A stretch of 43,319 nucleotides of DNA from Didymodactylos carnosus (GCA_905250885.1 CAJNOQ010000692.1:1-43319); one strand, 5' to 3'. Shown: positions 1 to 12,259, counted from the first letter of the stretch. Made by a program: numbers and translations. Notes: generated from the sequence alone by a model not told the origin.

Positions 1-177
1 GAAAGAAAGATAGACAAATAGATTAGAAGCGAACATGCGACATTTTGTTTTACATGCCTGCGATTGAACCAACTGAACCATTGCGTCATCAGTTTATCTA
101 GCAGTTTCTACATGCTAGTTTTTAGTAAAGAGCACTACAGTAATCGATTTTGGGTAAAACGCAAGTAAAATATAAAA

Positions 178-1720
178 CTAGCGAATTGACTGAGATGCTC
201 CTGCGAAAACTCGATTAATAACACCAAGCATTTTCCGACAAGATGTTGCTACTTCGCGGATATGTGTTGCCCATTTCATATCGTGAGAAAGACGCATACC
301 TAAAAGTTTAGGATCGGTATCGAGCAAAAGCTTCGAGTTTAATAGAGTTAACTTAAAATCGGGCTTTATTTTGGGATCAAGTGAAAAGTAAGTGTATGAA
401 CATTTGCCAACGTTGAATAACATATGATTTTTCTCACACCAGTGTGTTACCCTGTCTATTTCAGCTTGAACTAAATTTTGAATAACAGAAATGTTTTCCG
501 ATTTTTTGAACGATAAAACCACAAAAAGGTCATCAGCAAAAAACAGACGATGAAACTGGCGCGGAAGAGTCGTTTAGAAATAAAATAAAAAGTAAAGGGC
601 CGAGGATGGACCCTTCTGGCACCCCCGAGAGAACCGGCCACTGAGAGGAAAAGCTCTCGCCAATTTTGACAAACTGAGTGCGCCCTGTAAGATAAGATGT
701 AAACCAGTTAAGAAGACTCCCATCGATACCAAGTAGTTTTAACTTATTTAGTAGAAGGTCAGTCGATACACGATCGAATGCTTTTGACAGATCAAAGCTT
801 AACCCTATGCAATGCTCTTTTTCAGGACTTGCCTTATTTAAGCTGCTAAAAAGAAAGTGAGTAACCCTTAGTAAAGCATCTAACGTTGAAGAAGACGGTC
901 TAAACCCAAACTGGATAGCGCTTAACAACCTATTGTCGAGAAGGAAAGATAACAGCTGTTTATGAATAATCTTCTCAAGGATCTTACTTACAACGCATAG
1001 AAGTGAAATTGGACGATAATTTTCGATAAACGATGAATCTTCTTTTTTATATACTGGTGTTATACTAGCTACTTTCCACTGAACTGGAAAAATTCCTGTT
1101 GAGATTGAAAGCCTAAATATATGTACTAATTGATTTCCGAGAACTGGTAGGCATAACTATATAAACTTCAGTGAGAAACCATCAACTCCAACACTGGCGG
1201 TGTTTTTCATAGCCCCTACAGCTTCCACCACCTCGATTAGGTCAACGAGTATATCAGAAATTAATGGACCCACTAAGTTGGGTGTTGTTCCAGAGATAGA
1301 GAGAGTATTTTGAACTGACGAGTAGCAAGAATTAAAATGGTTGCTAAACATCCACAAGTCTCGTTTAAAGATGAAGAGGTATGACTAGTTTTGTCCGTAA
1401 CAAATTGAAGAATGGGTAATTTTCCATTACGAAACTTATTGACAGATTGCCAAAAACGTGTTGGATCTTTGAAAAGAGAAACAATATTCTTAAAATGATT
1501 TTTCTTATCTTTCTTAACTGACTTAACCACCTCACTTCTTAAAATTTTAAAAAGAGTGTAATCTGCGGCTATTCTGACAGACTTCCAGCGACCAAAAGCC
1601 GTATATCTTTTGCGCATTTTTAGCCGAGTATCTTTGGAAAGTGTTATGTTGGCTTTTCGGAGTACATTTACTCGCTTAAGTGGGACGTAATTCTCAATAC
1701 AGGCATCGACATGTGTCCGT
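178..1720 (-). pseudogene. Non-LTR retrotransposon fragment (jockey/CR1-like reverse transcriptase), inactive
   Basis: Reading leftward, the translation gives a pre-RT linker (KMRKRYTAFGRWKSV, then DPTRFWQSVNKFRNGK) followed by reverse transcriptase blocks: VASITPVYKK, ENYRPISLL, FDLSKAFDRVS, SGVPEGSILGPLLF and FADDLFVV (529-540). These are diagnostic of LINE-type RTs of the jockey/CR1 group. The copy is broken at least three times: a frame change near 1355, an in-frame stop at 1157-1159, and a frame change at a run of six A (538-543) just before the FADD codons. The endonuclease domain is missing upstream and the coding part stops at 178 without the usual C-terminal region, so both ends are truncated. 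No poly(A) tail or target-site duplication was seen. Family assignment rests on motif order only. Confidence 0.85.
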
Positions 1721-1758
1721 CAAACTCTTACACTATCAAAAAGTTCAGTAGTGAAAAA

Positions 1759-1993
1759 ATTTCAGAATGCGGTGAGACGACTGGAAGAGTCAACTGAGAA
1801 AAAACTGAAGATTGCGTCTCGTCGGACGGAGAACACAGGTCAAAATAGTTCAAAACGATGTTACCAACATTGTCAGAACCGAGTAACACGCACGATTTTG
1901 TCGACGAGCCATTGTTTTGCTGCGAGAATGACAATGTAGATGATGGAAATTCAGAAACATTTGAAAACAAAGAGTCAAGTTCAGGCACAAAGT
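1759..1993 (-). pseudogene. Exact 235-bp duplicate of WDR89-like exon 2
   Basis: Base by base this stretch matches 4436-4670 without a difference, in the same orientation; identity stops abruptly at both ends (a/t before 1759, g/c after 1993). It corresponds to about residues 343-420 of the WDR89-like protein and stays open on the minus strand, but has no start codon, splice sites or flanking exons of its own. It begins about 40 bp from the 5' side of the LINE fragment. It is a gene fragment, not a working gene. An assembly artefact cannot be excluded from sequence alone. Confidence 0.9.
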
Positions 1994-2930
1994 GTATTTC
2001 GTCAGTATGAAGTAGAACGTGTGCATTGTGTCTGAAGCAAGTAGGCCAAAATGTAGCCCTTAAAATTCTCTGCTGATTACGTATAATACGGATTTGCTAT
2101 CGTTATTTCTGTTTTCAGTAATGATTTTTGCAAAACCGCTATGGCCGTTTTTTCAGCTTTTTCAACCTGAATTTTGGGGCTATTTGTAAAATGAATATTG
2201 CTCAGACAAAACTGAACGAATCAGGCTCATTCTTGCGTCATTTTGAAGACAAATGTTTGGTTTACTCGACTCATGCGCGAAACACTTGATGTAACTTTTC
2301 TGAATAATGAAAATGCTGAAACTAGCGCATTTTGTTGAGTAATGGCTGCCAGTTATTAACGAGTCATTTTTATCACATCAGACCGATGAGAAGGAAATGA
2401 GTCTTGAGCCGTCTGAAAGAGAACATCTAAAGATCCTAAGAAATGGTGTACTATCTTCTTCCAATCACTTTCAAATGGAGTTCAGACTTCAAAATTATCG
2501 TCGGAAAAAATTTAGATTTTTTAAGTTTTTCGAACATTTCGATGTTTGTTCAATTAAGACAGTGTCTCAAACCTTAGGATCATCTTCTCTACACAATGGT
2601 GTATACAACCTGTTAAACATGAAAAACAGGTCTCCAAAACTTCAACTAAGAATATTTTCATTTTTCTCGTGGATAGACAGATCAGAGTGTATTTTTCAAA
2701 ATGTGAGCTAAGCGAGACCTTGATTTTTAGCCGTTCAGGCGTGGTATCCAATTTCCTTTGAACCTCAGGACTGGTACTCTGGCGGCTTAGGCTAATCTTG
2801 ACATCGCTTGGAACATACGTGATTGGCAACATCGAATCTGATGGTAATGTTTCCTTTTTGAAAAGAATTCCAGAAATCTGATAACAATCGGGTTTACGAA
2901 AACCGGGATTCCAGATTGTTTTCATCTAAT
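1994..2930. other. Unassigned stretch with an orphan minus-strand ORF (2554-2925)
   Basis: No conserved gene is recognisable. The only open frame of note is minus 2925-2554 (123 codons), starting MKTIWNPGFRKPDCYQISG and rich in Ser, Thr, Lys and Arg. No signal peptide, membrane segment or known motif is visible. It lies between the duplicated WDR89 fragment and an inverted repeat, so it may be part of a mobile element or chance. I do not assign a function. Confidence 0.3.
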
Positions 2931-2935
2931 GTTAA

Positions 2936-3200
2936 AAAATTTATAACTTACTCATAAAACATCAAAACCAGTTAAACGCTTCAGAATGTAGAATTGTTAT
3001 GCTATTCTATATTCGATTGAGGGTAAATCTACAAAAATATAGAAAACCCTATGGTTTTTCGAAAGGGCCTCTAAAAATCCGTTGTACAGAAGTATGGATC
3101 TTCATTTTTTCAATCCTATAATCACGTTCAACGTACAAAATTAACCATATCCTGAAGTTTTTAACTGGTTTTGATGTTTTTTGAGTGAGTTATGAATTTT
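2936..3200. repeat. Short foldback element with about 50-bp inverted arms
   Basis: The left arm (2936-2985) is matched by the reverse complement of 3152-3200, with only a handful of mismatches; both contain the core CATCAAAACCAGTTAAA. About 165 bp of AT-rich sequence separate the arms. No coding potential and no clear target duplication were found. It looks like a small non-autonomous foldback or MITE remnant. Confidence 0.7.
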
Positions 3201-4281
3201 ACGGGAACATATTAAATTTTTTTCTCAGAAACTACTTCTTGTTAATCATAGTCTCTGCTGCAGACGACAAACTTCACTTTTTTTCTAGTTTCGACATCTG
3301 CTTCTCCACATTATATTATATTACATTTATATATCATAAGATTTTTGTAATAAAAAGGTAAACTAGTCACTAACAAAACGAAGTAAAAACAGTGACAAAG
3401 TAAAAAACAACAAAAGATATCGGTTATTTTGAACTATTCATCTTTTCTACTGTTCTTATTAATGAAATATTGTCTACTTGATCAGGATTTAAACCTTGTT
3501 CTTCCTTCGTTGATTACATTAACCGTAACACTGAATTAACGTTCTACTCCTGCTGATATGGCGGAAATCGAGTGAAAAATTAATAAAAAGAAAGTGGCTG
3601 GCGAAAAAAAGTTTTCGAAATTTTTGGCAGAAAGTTGCTAGTGGAAAAACGTCAACGATTTTCCTACAAAATCCACAAATATTTTTAGGGAGGGGCCAGC
3701 ACCCTCCTGATTGAGAACCCTGTCTTGGTGAACAGATTAATAGAATCAAACTTGGATTTTACATCGATCTTACGCGAATATTTTATGGTGACGAAACAAC
3801 AACATTTAATGACATTAGTATTGATTTAATTAATATCTCCACATCAAGAAAACATTACTCATTTGTTTAAAAGCCCTCTAAATTACCATAGTTATCTAGT
3901 TTTTTTGTTGCAATTCTAAATGCTAAAATTTATATTCTATTTGTGTAGATTGAGCTGTTATAATGTTTTCTTTTTTGGTGTTCACTGGAAATCAACAATT
4001 GTTAAAAAAGAACTTTTTCTATAGAATACGAATCTATAGAGAACGCCTTCAAAATTTTAGTTTTATCAAAAACTCATCCTACATTCACTACGTAATTATG
4101 ATATCCTTCAAAACATACTTTCAGAACGGCTTTTTTGTAGGCCAGTATTTTCGTTAAAAGAATCCGTCTGTTATTTCCAATTTTTCCACATAGTTTTTTA
4201 ATTTAACATAAAGTTTTTGTTTAATAATTTAACAAAAATAAAGGTAACGGAAAAAACACAAACAAATCCAGATATACGCTG
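3201..4281. other. AT-rich intergenic stretch; possible hAT end at 3722
   Basis: No gene is supported. On the minus strand a sequence starting at 3722 reads CAGGGTTCTCAATCAGGAGG and goes on into a GC-richer block (to about 3690). This resembles the CAGNG... ends of hAT-type transposons. I did not find a partner end or a duplicate of the adjacent 8 bp, so at most it is a solo terminus. The rest is A/T-rich without visible structure. Confidence 0.35.
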
Positions 4282-5851
4282 TTAATATGGACGTCGATTA
4301 TCATTTGAATGCTTTGGTTTAATTGTTTGTTGGTCAGTCAGTTTTATTTTTGACTGTGCTTTCCAAGACACTAATGATCCATCATCTGAACATGAATACC
4401 AACTGGAATTTCGATCACTAATAAATGATCGAATTATTTCAGAATGCGGTGAGACGACTGGAAGAGTCAACTGAGAAAAAACTGAAGATTGCGTCTCGTC
4501 GGACGGAGAACACAGGTCAAAATAGTTCAAAACGATGTTACCAACATTGTCAGAACCGAGTAACACGCACGATTTTGTCGACGAGCCATTGTTTTGCTGC
4601 GAGAATGACAATGTAGATGATGGAAATTCAGAAACATTTGAAAACAAAGAGTCAAGTTCAGGCACAAAGTCAACAATATAATCGCAAGAAAGATGGACTT
4701 TTTTTTTAATCTTTTTCTCGTCGAGTTCTGAAGACATGGTCTGACTTGGTGAAGATAATTGAGCAATATCGGTTACATCTTCCATCATCTTTTCCGACGT
4801 CTGTACATTATCCATATTTAGTTGTATCAAACTAGACTGTAGTTCATCATTCACATTTGTATCACCTTCAATAGCAATACTATTATCCGATGTTGACCAT
4901 ACTGAAAATGAATTCGAAGATGTAACAGCATAGATGTAACCATTATTTTCATTTTCTTGCTCTAATAAAAAGCCACATTTGTAAATTGAACCATTTGCGT
5001 TGAAGACCTGAAAAAATAATGAAGTGTATTAGTTATAACAAGAGATCAATATTGACTGATAAATATATCTTTTCTGATAAATATTGACTGAAATGTTAAC
5101 GATCTTAATCAGACTTTGTAAATGTTTTTGTTCTTCGGCATCACACAGGATGTAAATCTCTTACCTGTTGAAGTGCATCATCTTCATTCGTTTCGTTGAT
5201 GTCGTACAAACATACTAATCCATCCGTTGACCCACTTAATAAGGTATGCTGTTTTGATCGATGAAATTGTAATTGTAAAATATCATCCGAATGGCATTCT
5301 GTATAATAACCTAAAAGTTGATTTTTTTGTCTCGTATCCCAAAATCCGATAACAACATTATCTTCATTTTTTAAACTTGAACCAGCTGCTATTAGACAAT
5401 CACTTGTATTACTTGTCACTGAAAGAAAATCATGTTCATCTGAACAACCAATCAACTGGCAAACTTCTTGCTGTGGACATCGTTTATCAAATATTAAGAC
5501 TGCATTTCTATTTGTTGATGCTAGTAATAAATCTGGATTATTTTGTGTAAAACGAATTGAATTAATTTTAATAGATGAATCATCATTGAAATTATACAAT
5601 GTTGACGATAAACATGCTATTAATTTTAAGGAAGCAGTATCATACAGTTGAATTGTTGATGGAACTGTTAGTACACCAATGACATTTTTAGTATTGTTGA
5701 TCGTTAAGTCGATAGCATAAACATCATTAGTTTCGACAGAAAATCGGACTGAAGTTTTTTGACTATATTCAATTGGTGAATTAATATCGCATTGGCCATT
5801 CTTATCTTTATTAAATGAACGATTTTTTTGTTTTGAGCCTTTCGTTTTCAT
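4282..5851 (-). CDS. WDR89: WD40-repeat protein, WDR89-like
   Basis: There are two exons: 5165-5851 and 4282-5007, with a 157-bp GT-AG intron. The joined frame gives 470 aa (human WDR89 is about 390). WD-type blades are visible: SVRFSVETNDVYAIDL, INSIRFTQNNPDLLLASTN, NEDNVVIGFWDTR, HSDDILQLQFHRSK followed by HTLLSGSTDGLVCLYDIN, and near the end SWYSCSDDGSLVSWKA. The stretch HSDDI...SGSTDGLVCLYDIN...EDDAL matches the family signature of WDR89. The extra length comes from an acidic/Ser-rich insertion around residues 280-345. A likely scaffold role is only inferred from the WD40 fold. A splice-acceptor-like TAG lies 6 bp before the ATG. Residues about 343-420 are duplicated exactly at 1759-1993. 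Confidence 0.88.
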
Positions 5852-6418
5852 TTTAATCTAAATGCTAGAATATATACCTAGCAAATTTAAAATCTACAAC
5901 GTTCGTCTCTTAGATAGTACTAATTAGATTATGGATTTTTGAGTGAATTTTAGTCAACCGCATATGTTCAAATTTAATTTTACAAAAATACTTACTAATA
6001 ACAAGACAGAATATAACTTTGTCACACCACTTGTGACAGAGTCACAAATATTTACAACAACAATACACTAGAGACTTTTCTTTTTTCAATGTGTCTCATT
6101 TTAAATGATCCGAGAGACTTTGCCTAGATCCTACCCCTCGTTGTGCAGAGTCGACAAAAAAAATTAAAAAAATTTCATGTAATCACAATTAAAACATTAG
6201 ACCTAGTTGACATAAAACACGTTTTTATTCCTATTATTTTGTTAAATTTTTTTTCTCTCCATTTATTTGGCTTATATTGCACGACAGATGTATTATATAC
6301 TAATTAGTACGCAATTTATCATAAAAAAAAACAGCCAACTAAACAAAAACATAAAAACGAACAGACACAGAAATAAATGAAAAGCGAAAGAGTTTCTTCA
6401 TGTTCTCTCATCATGGAT
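5852..6418. other. Intergenic region between EMC6 and the WDR89-like gene
   Basis: This is the 3' flank of EMC6 and 5' flank of the WDR89-like gene. It is AT-rich; the only visible structure is a GTCAC/GTGAC inverted pair near 6020-6036. No ORF or RNA gene is supported. Confidence 0.5.
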
Positions 6419-6829
6419 TTAATATACGTGAACTATGCCGTAAAGAAATGTCCAAAACAGAAGATATGTCAGTAAACCATTGAAAAATCCATTAATAAAT
6501 ATATGATTTAAACTTGTAAATAACTTTTTATGTTCATGGCGAACAAACAAATAGATAATAACGGATAAAAGAAACATAGAAAATCCATAGAATAGAAATC
6601 CTTTATAACTGGTAATGCCAATAATTCCAGAAACACAACCAGATAGAACGGATACCGATGTGCGGCATTGTTCGAGACTATTTTCATTATAACGAACGGC
6701 TGCTTCACTATATAATATTTGATCATTTGACGACTGTAATCCGGACGAAGATAAACTTGGAGTTGTGGTTGACCGCTGACCGGGTTGTCGCGGTAACCGA
6801 CGTATTTGCATTTCACTATTAGCTGCCAT
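6419..6829 (-). CDS. EMC6: ER membrane protein complex subunit 6
   Basis: This is a single-exon gene of 136 aa. EMC6 is a core transmembrane subunit of the ER membrane protein complex, which inserts and helps fold multipass and tail-anchored membrane proteins. After a Ser/Thr/Arg-rich N-terminal stretch of about 40 residues, longer than in vertebrates (about 110 aa in total), the protein follows the family closely: SEAAVRYNE, CRTSVSVLSGCVSGIIG, then hydrophobic segments (about residues 60-75, 78-96 and 112-133). It ends LLFWTFLYGIVHVY, nearly identical to the family C terminus. The start was chosen because it is the first ATG and gives the complete conserved core. It lies between the WDR89-like and USP5 genes on the same strand. 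Confidence 0.95.
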   Translation of the reverse strand: MAANSEMQIRRLPRQPGQRSTTTPSLSSSGLQSSNDQILYSEAAVRYNENSLEQCRTSVSVLSGCVSGIIGITSYKGFLFYGFSMFLLSVIIYLFVRHEHKKLFTSLNHIFINGFFNGLLTYLLFWTFLYGIVHVY

Positions 6830-7484
6830 CAGTTTTCAGTTGTGTATACAATCTTAATAACTGTAATGTGCGAAATATCTAAATGTAACGATTGATTAGA
6901 CAAAAATATAAAAGACAACTAATGATTTACCTGAAGAATGAACAAGTAGATCACGATTGAATAATTAAATAACACTCAATTTCTACACATATCTCAAATA
7001 AATAAATACATGGTTGTATACATAGTAAAATTTAACATATAAGTTCAATACATTCTTCTATGAGAATAATTTTAAACTAAGAAGTATTTCGTTCTATAAG
7101 TATAACTTTCCCCTAATTTTCATAAATAATCAGAAAACAATGCAAATTAGAAAACATACATTGTATCTTTGTAATACTGCACCAAATGGGAAACAACGAA
7201 CAAAGAGAGCGGCTATGTTCTTCTGTATTTAGTTTATTTTGATAACATGGTACAGTTTTTGTTTCCACTTGGAGAAAGTAAAAAGGCTAGAATAAAAAAA
7301 GTTGGGATACATATCTGAGACAGCTTAAATAAAAAAGAAATTAAAGACAATATAGTGACAAAAAAAGCTCATTCTTGATTGCAGTCAGTTGATTTATTTT
7401 TTTCTCTTACAGAGTAGTAGTTAATTAAAATAAATAGTACAGACACATGCACACAAAAAAGAAACGTTTAAAGTCTACTTATAT
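6830..7484. other. Intergenic region between USP5 and EMC6
   Basis: AT-rich, with no coding region seen. It contains the 3' flank of USP5, whose TAA stop overlaps an AATAAA polyadenylation-type hexamer on the minus strand. EMC6 has only a weak acceptor-like site (ACATTACAG) about 28 bp before its ATG. Confidence 0.5.
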
Positions 7485-10400
7485 TTATTCTCGTTTATAC
7501 AAGTATAAATAAGCTAAATCTTTTGGTGGATGTTCTGATAGTGCTACTGTTTCATCATTAAATATAACCCATCGTCCTTCTTTCAATATATGACAGACGT
7601 AATGACCACTATTTGGATGTGAACCAATATGAGATATGAATGCTACTAAACGATATTTTCCATTACCATCACGAAATTTAGAATGAAGTGATTTAGAATC
7701 TTGAACAGGATGTGGTAATGTATCACTGGAAATTAAAATCAAAATTATCTCACTGAATCACTTCTTTTAACAGATCAAATGTTTGAACTTACATCAATGT
7801 TTGTAGGCTAGCGCTTTCCTCTGGATTTGTTAATGCCCAATCAACAGCTGTTTCAATATTATTATTTGTTGTACGTAATGCACGTAATGCATGAGCACGA
7901 CTAAAACCCATTGCCATTATTATTTGAATATCTTCTTCACTAGCCTAAAAAATGAAAAGTGCTCAATCAGTTATTAAAACATGAGAAAAATAACATCCTA
8001 TACGCGATAAATGTCAAATTTTACTCTTCACTCTGTACTAATTATGTTGAAAAGAAAAAAACTATATTTACTACTGGTGCTTGAGTTGCTTCTTTTCTTG
8101 ATTTTTTTGTTGGCGCTTGATATGGTAAATCGAAATCGGGATCACTCTGATGTTCAAATACCCAGTTCATGGCTGCTTCAACATTATTATTTCCGGTATT
8201 AATCAATGCCCGTTTACAACCTTCTGTCGAAAAACCCATATCAACTAATTGTTTCAATAATACTTCGTTGACATGAACATTTGATGTTGAAGATGTTGCG
8301 ATAATCTCGTGGTCATCTTCTAAACAGATAGAAAAATTGCAAAGTAATTCATTTCAATAGATCAGGTTTATTTGCAACAAATACCTTCAGGCATTATTTT
8401 TTCTCCCGGTTGCATACCAGCAGCACGCAATGACGTTATATCAATTTCATCGGGTATTTCCATAGAGACCTAACGAAAAAAAAACATCGTGTACTAAAGT
8501 AAACAGTTCTTATTTGATCTGTGCATACGAATAAGCAAACAACCAGTTTTCAAACTATCATCGTGACCAGCATATGTATTTTAAACAAAGTACGAGCAAG
8601 AGTCACGAAGATAGAATCATACACATTCAAATCTAAGCTAAAAGCAAATTTATTTCTTACATCTATTTTTCTTGGACTCCAGTCAGGATTGTATGTGTAT
8701 TTTTTTAATTGGACACAAAGAAAATCAGGAAATGTAAGAAAACGTTGTGTTTTACGTATTGCTAATGGTGATCCATTTCTTTTCAATTTATAATCTTCAA
8801 TTGATTCCGGTTCAGCCCACTGTGCTATACATTGATTTAATGCTACAATTGGGCGAACTACTAGTAAGTCTTGAGTTGGAACACCTAGATGATATTAAAA
8901 ACAACAACAGTGTATATGTTTTTGATGGAAATTTTTTTGTTTTAAGTTACTTATTGTACATAATAAACAAGGTATTTCTTTCCCAAACACGATTAGGGTT
9001 ATGTATTAACAATTCACTAAATCTGCTTTTACTATTTAAAAAGAATTAGCAGAACGCCTTTGTTATTCCTAAAAGTAATGACATTTGCACACCTATTACC
9101 TTGTTTTTCCATATCTTCTTTTGTTTTATTGTATTGTAATACTTCATGCATATTTTTTGCCCCATGTAAGGCTACATTAAGACGAAACATTGAATCTTCT
9201 CTTGTCAAATATCGTACTTCTGTTGTACTTGGACAATAAATACGTTCTTCTAATTGAAATTCAAAACATTGTGATGGATCAAGTAAAGCATCGGGTGATG
9301 CATCTTGTTTTGAATGACGATGAACAAGTTCGTTGAAATATTGTAAATATTCCGCAGCATCTTGTTGTTGTTTTGTTGAAAAGTCTTTATGATTCTCACC
9401 AATTAATGTACGAAACATTTGTGGACGAATACCGGATGGTCCTTGTAAATTTGGATCTCCACCATTTGGAACTTCTTTCGAATAATTTCCAGATAACAAA
9501 CCTTGCGCTAATTTAGCCGTTTGAATATTAAAATCATTTGCTGGATTTGGCACATTTTTTGAATGATTAAAATAATATTCAGCATTGTTAAAATATTTTT
9601 CTTGATAATCTTTAATGGTAAATAATACTTGCATGACAGAATTCATATAACAACTATTACCAAGATTACGCATTCCTGTATAGCCTAAAGAAAAGAAAAA
9701 ACGAAATATATCATTTTAAACATCAATATTCTAATCTTATGTCACTCTTACCGGGTCCATAAATAGGTTTCAATTGATAGTTTGATTCTTGTATTGTTGC
9801 CCATTCACCATAACGTTGATTTAGATCAATTTCTAATTCAGCCATTGATTTTTCACTTTTTTCCATATTTAACATATTAACACCCCAATGGGAAAGATGA
9901 ACGGCTAAATTTGGATCTTCAACGAGATCATCTTCATCGTAGGAGTAAACATCAGCGCCATGAGCAGTTATTGTGCCTAAAAATTATAAGATGAGAGTAA
10001 CAAATTAAAAGTGAAAACAAAACATACCTAATTTAACAGCTAATGGATATTTTGTTTTATGATAATGTTCAACAGCATGATTATTTCCACCAGTTCCATC
10101 AAAAAATTTTCTCCCGCATAATATAGCACCATCGGTTAAATTTAACCATAGATTATCTTTTAAATCACATTGATCACACTTCCAACCATTGGGCGGTATA
10201 CTACGAGTGCTAGTCATTTGAGGCAAGGTTTGAGCATGTTTTGTTACTTTTCTAAAAGAAAAAAAACACAAGTTCTAAACTTTTATTGAGAATCTTTATT
10301 AGAAACGAACTTTATTTCACCATCCCAAGTTGCATTAGTTCTTGCTAATTCTTCTTTGAAAAATGCAGATTCAGATTGAATAATAGCGGCAGCAGAACGT

Positions 10401-10862
10401 TGTACATGTTCGGGTAAAGTTGCGGCATTTTCGGGATACGGTATGACAATATTTGGTCCATGAATATAGATTGAATATTTTTCATCAAATGCAAAACGAT
10501 TTGCTAAATCAAAACCGCCCTGCAGACCTATAGCCATTTTTGTTACCTTAGATGGTTCGGTATCTTGATTTTCAATCGCAACCTAATGAAAAAAGGAGAC
10601 AAATTTTATTAAAAAAATATTTACTTAATTTATTTTTAAGACTTACAGGTTTTCGTCGTCTTAAAATGTGTAAAAAAACATTTTTTCCTGGATTTAATTT
10701 ACAATGTCTACTAACATTATCTTTTCCTATACCGTAAAATGTTGACATACAAACAAATAGACCATTTTCAGATTCAGGATTATCAAATGAATACATGCAT
10801 TCATCTTTATAAACATTATCATTTGCACCAGGAACACGGACGTTCGAATATGTATTATCCAT
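7485..10862 (-). CDS. USP5: Ubiquitin-specific protease 5/13 (isopeptidase T)
   Basis: Ten exons: 10647-10862, 10311-10582, 10028-10251, 9752-9976, 9100-9684, 8661-8884, 8385-8469, 8072-8319, 7793-7944, 7485-7725. The joined frame is 823 aa (vertebrate USP5 about 835-860). Isopeptidase T disassembles free polyubiquitin chains. Domains in order: N-terminal cryptic ZnF region (VYKDECMYSFDNPESENGLF), ZnF-UBP at about 163-240 (GWKCDQC, LNLTDGAILCGR, GNNHAVEHY), catalytic Cys box NLGNSCYMNS with Cys about 324, two UBA domains inserted in the catalytic core (about 625-668 and 694-735), and His box HPNSGHYVCHI with His about 785. All key residues are present. The first exon is preceded in frame by a stop that is part of an acceptor-like TAG, 36 bp upstream of the ATG. 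USP5 and USP13 cannot be separated here. Confidence 0.95.
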
Positions 10863-11167
10863 TGTTGTTAAACTCACTGTTGCAAATTTTTTGATAATCT
10901 AAAAGTATAAAAGATTTTGATTTATTATAGTATATTAACACTAAAATTTCTTCTACTACTGAGTGATGCCAAAAAATGGTCAAACAACTGACGCTGTTCC
11001 CCAATAGAAGAAGTGCGCAAAAGAGTAAAAATCACAGAAGAACGTGTTACTATTTAGAAATACGTGAGGAATGCGAACCCCGCTGAAGAAAAAAATTCTT
11101 GTGTTCCACGGACGGGTCTAGAAAGATCTAAAAACTAGTAAGACGGAAACCCTGTGGTACGGAAGGT

Positions 11168-11776
11168 TTTTTTGACTGCAGGCATGATCATTACTGGACG
11201 ACGATAGTGCTTGTTCAAAATATATTCACTAGGTGATATTGAAGAGGAAAAACACTGCGAGGGTTCCGTAAAATGAATCTTCCGTGCATCTCTGATCTGT
11301 TTATATTTATTAAAGCCAGATTTCAGTCCCGTCTTGAAACACTTTCATGAGAAATCGTGCAATAGTGATCATCATCAATTTTGGCTTTAATGGGATACGC
11401 CTTTAGAAAGAAAGAGCGGTTAGGCTTAATCTACAATCACTTGGGAAATAATGAGAAGTATCTATAAAATATAATATAGTAGTAATATCTATATATAATA
11501 TAATATAGATTTTGGTCCGCCGAGATATACACTGTGACAAGATTCTCAAGAGCTGAAATTTGTTTTTAACTACAGGCGTGATCATTACTAGACGACGATC
11601 TAATCTAAATCCACAAACGGTAAATAATATCATCATCATCCGTTCTATAGGAAATAAACATAAAATTTTACGATTTATTTTTGGATGTATTGATATAACT
11701 GTTTTGAAATAAAACATGACGTTTAGTGAGAAACAAAGTTTAAGAATATCGATATTGAAGAGGAAAAACACTGCAA
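11168..11776 (+). repeat. Diverged direct repeat pair
   Basis: Two blocks occur twice in the same order: one around GATCATTACTGGACGACGAT (11186-11205, with one change at 11579-11598), and one reading GATATTGAAGAGGAAAAACA (11233 on and about 11753 on). In the second copy the blocks are about 130 bp further apart. This fits a tandem duplication of a small element followed by an insertion or deletion. Confidence 0.65.
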
Positions 11777-12210
11777 CACAAAGCAATTTTGTAAGGTAAC
11801 GAAATAGAAAAATGGGGTTTCAAGGGTTTTGAAAAATGGGTCCCCCATACCTTTCTGATACTGATGGAAATAAAACTTTTGAGATTCAGTAATTGCATTA
11901 TAAAAAATAGAAATATTTTCCAAGGAGTCTTAGCCGTTTAACATCAGACAAGTGTGCTCGAACATTAGAGCTAATGAGTGGCAGAAAGTTTCTGCACGAA
12001 ATGTCTTTTTGTTCCACTTCGAAAATAGTTTCTGATGGATTGATACAAGTGTTTTATAATCTACAAAATACGGGTTCTCCGAATAAATGCTTGAGGTATT
12101 TTGATCAAATTTAGTTTCGAATGAATCGAGAGTTTTGAAAAACCAGTTCAGAAAGACTTTTTTTTCGACGATTATTTCGTCACTACGAGCGAGACAGCTT
12201 TGAAAAAGCT

Positions 12211-12259
12211 AAGTATACAGACTTGTAGAGCACACATTTCTCTACAAAACTGCATACTT
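12211..12259. repeat. 20-bp imperfect hairpin
   Basis: The arms AAGTATACAGACTTGTAGAG (12211-12230) and the reverse complement of 12240-12259 differ at three positions, leaving a 9-base loop. It could be a transposon-end remnant. No function is implied. Confidence 0.6.

Noticed and set aside
45-120. tRNA-like T-loop (complement GGTTCAATC) at the left end
   Set aside because: No acceptor stem, D-arm or anticodon arm could be folded around it.
3519-3749. 76-codon minus-strand ORF with GSQSGGCWPLPKN
   Set aside because: It reads through a probable hAT transposon terminus and has no protein-family signature.
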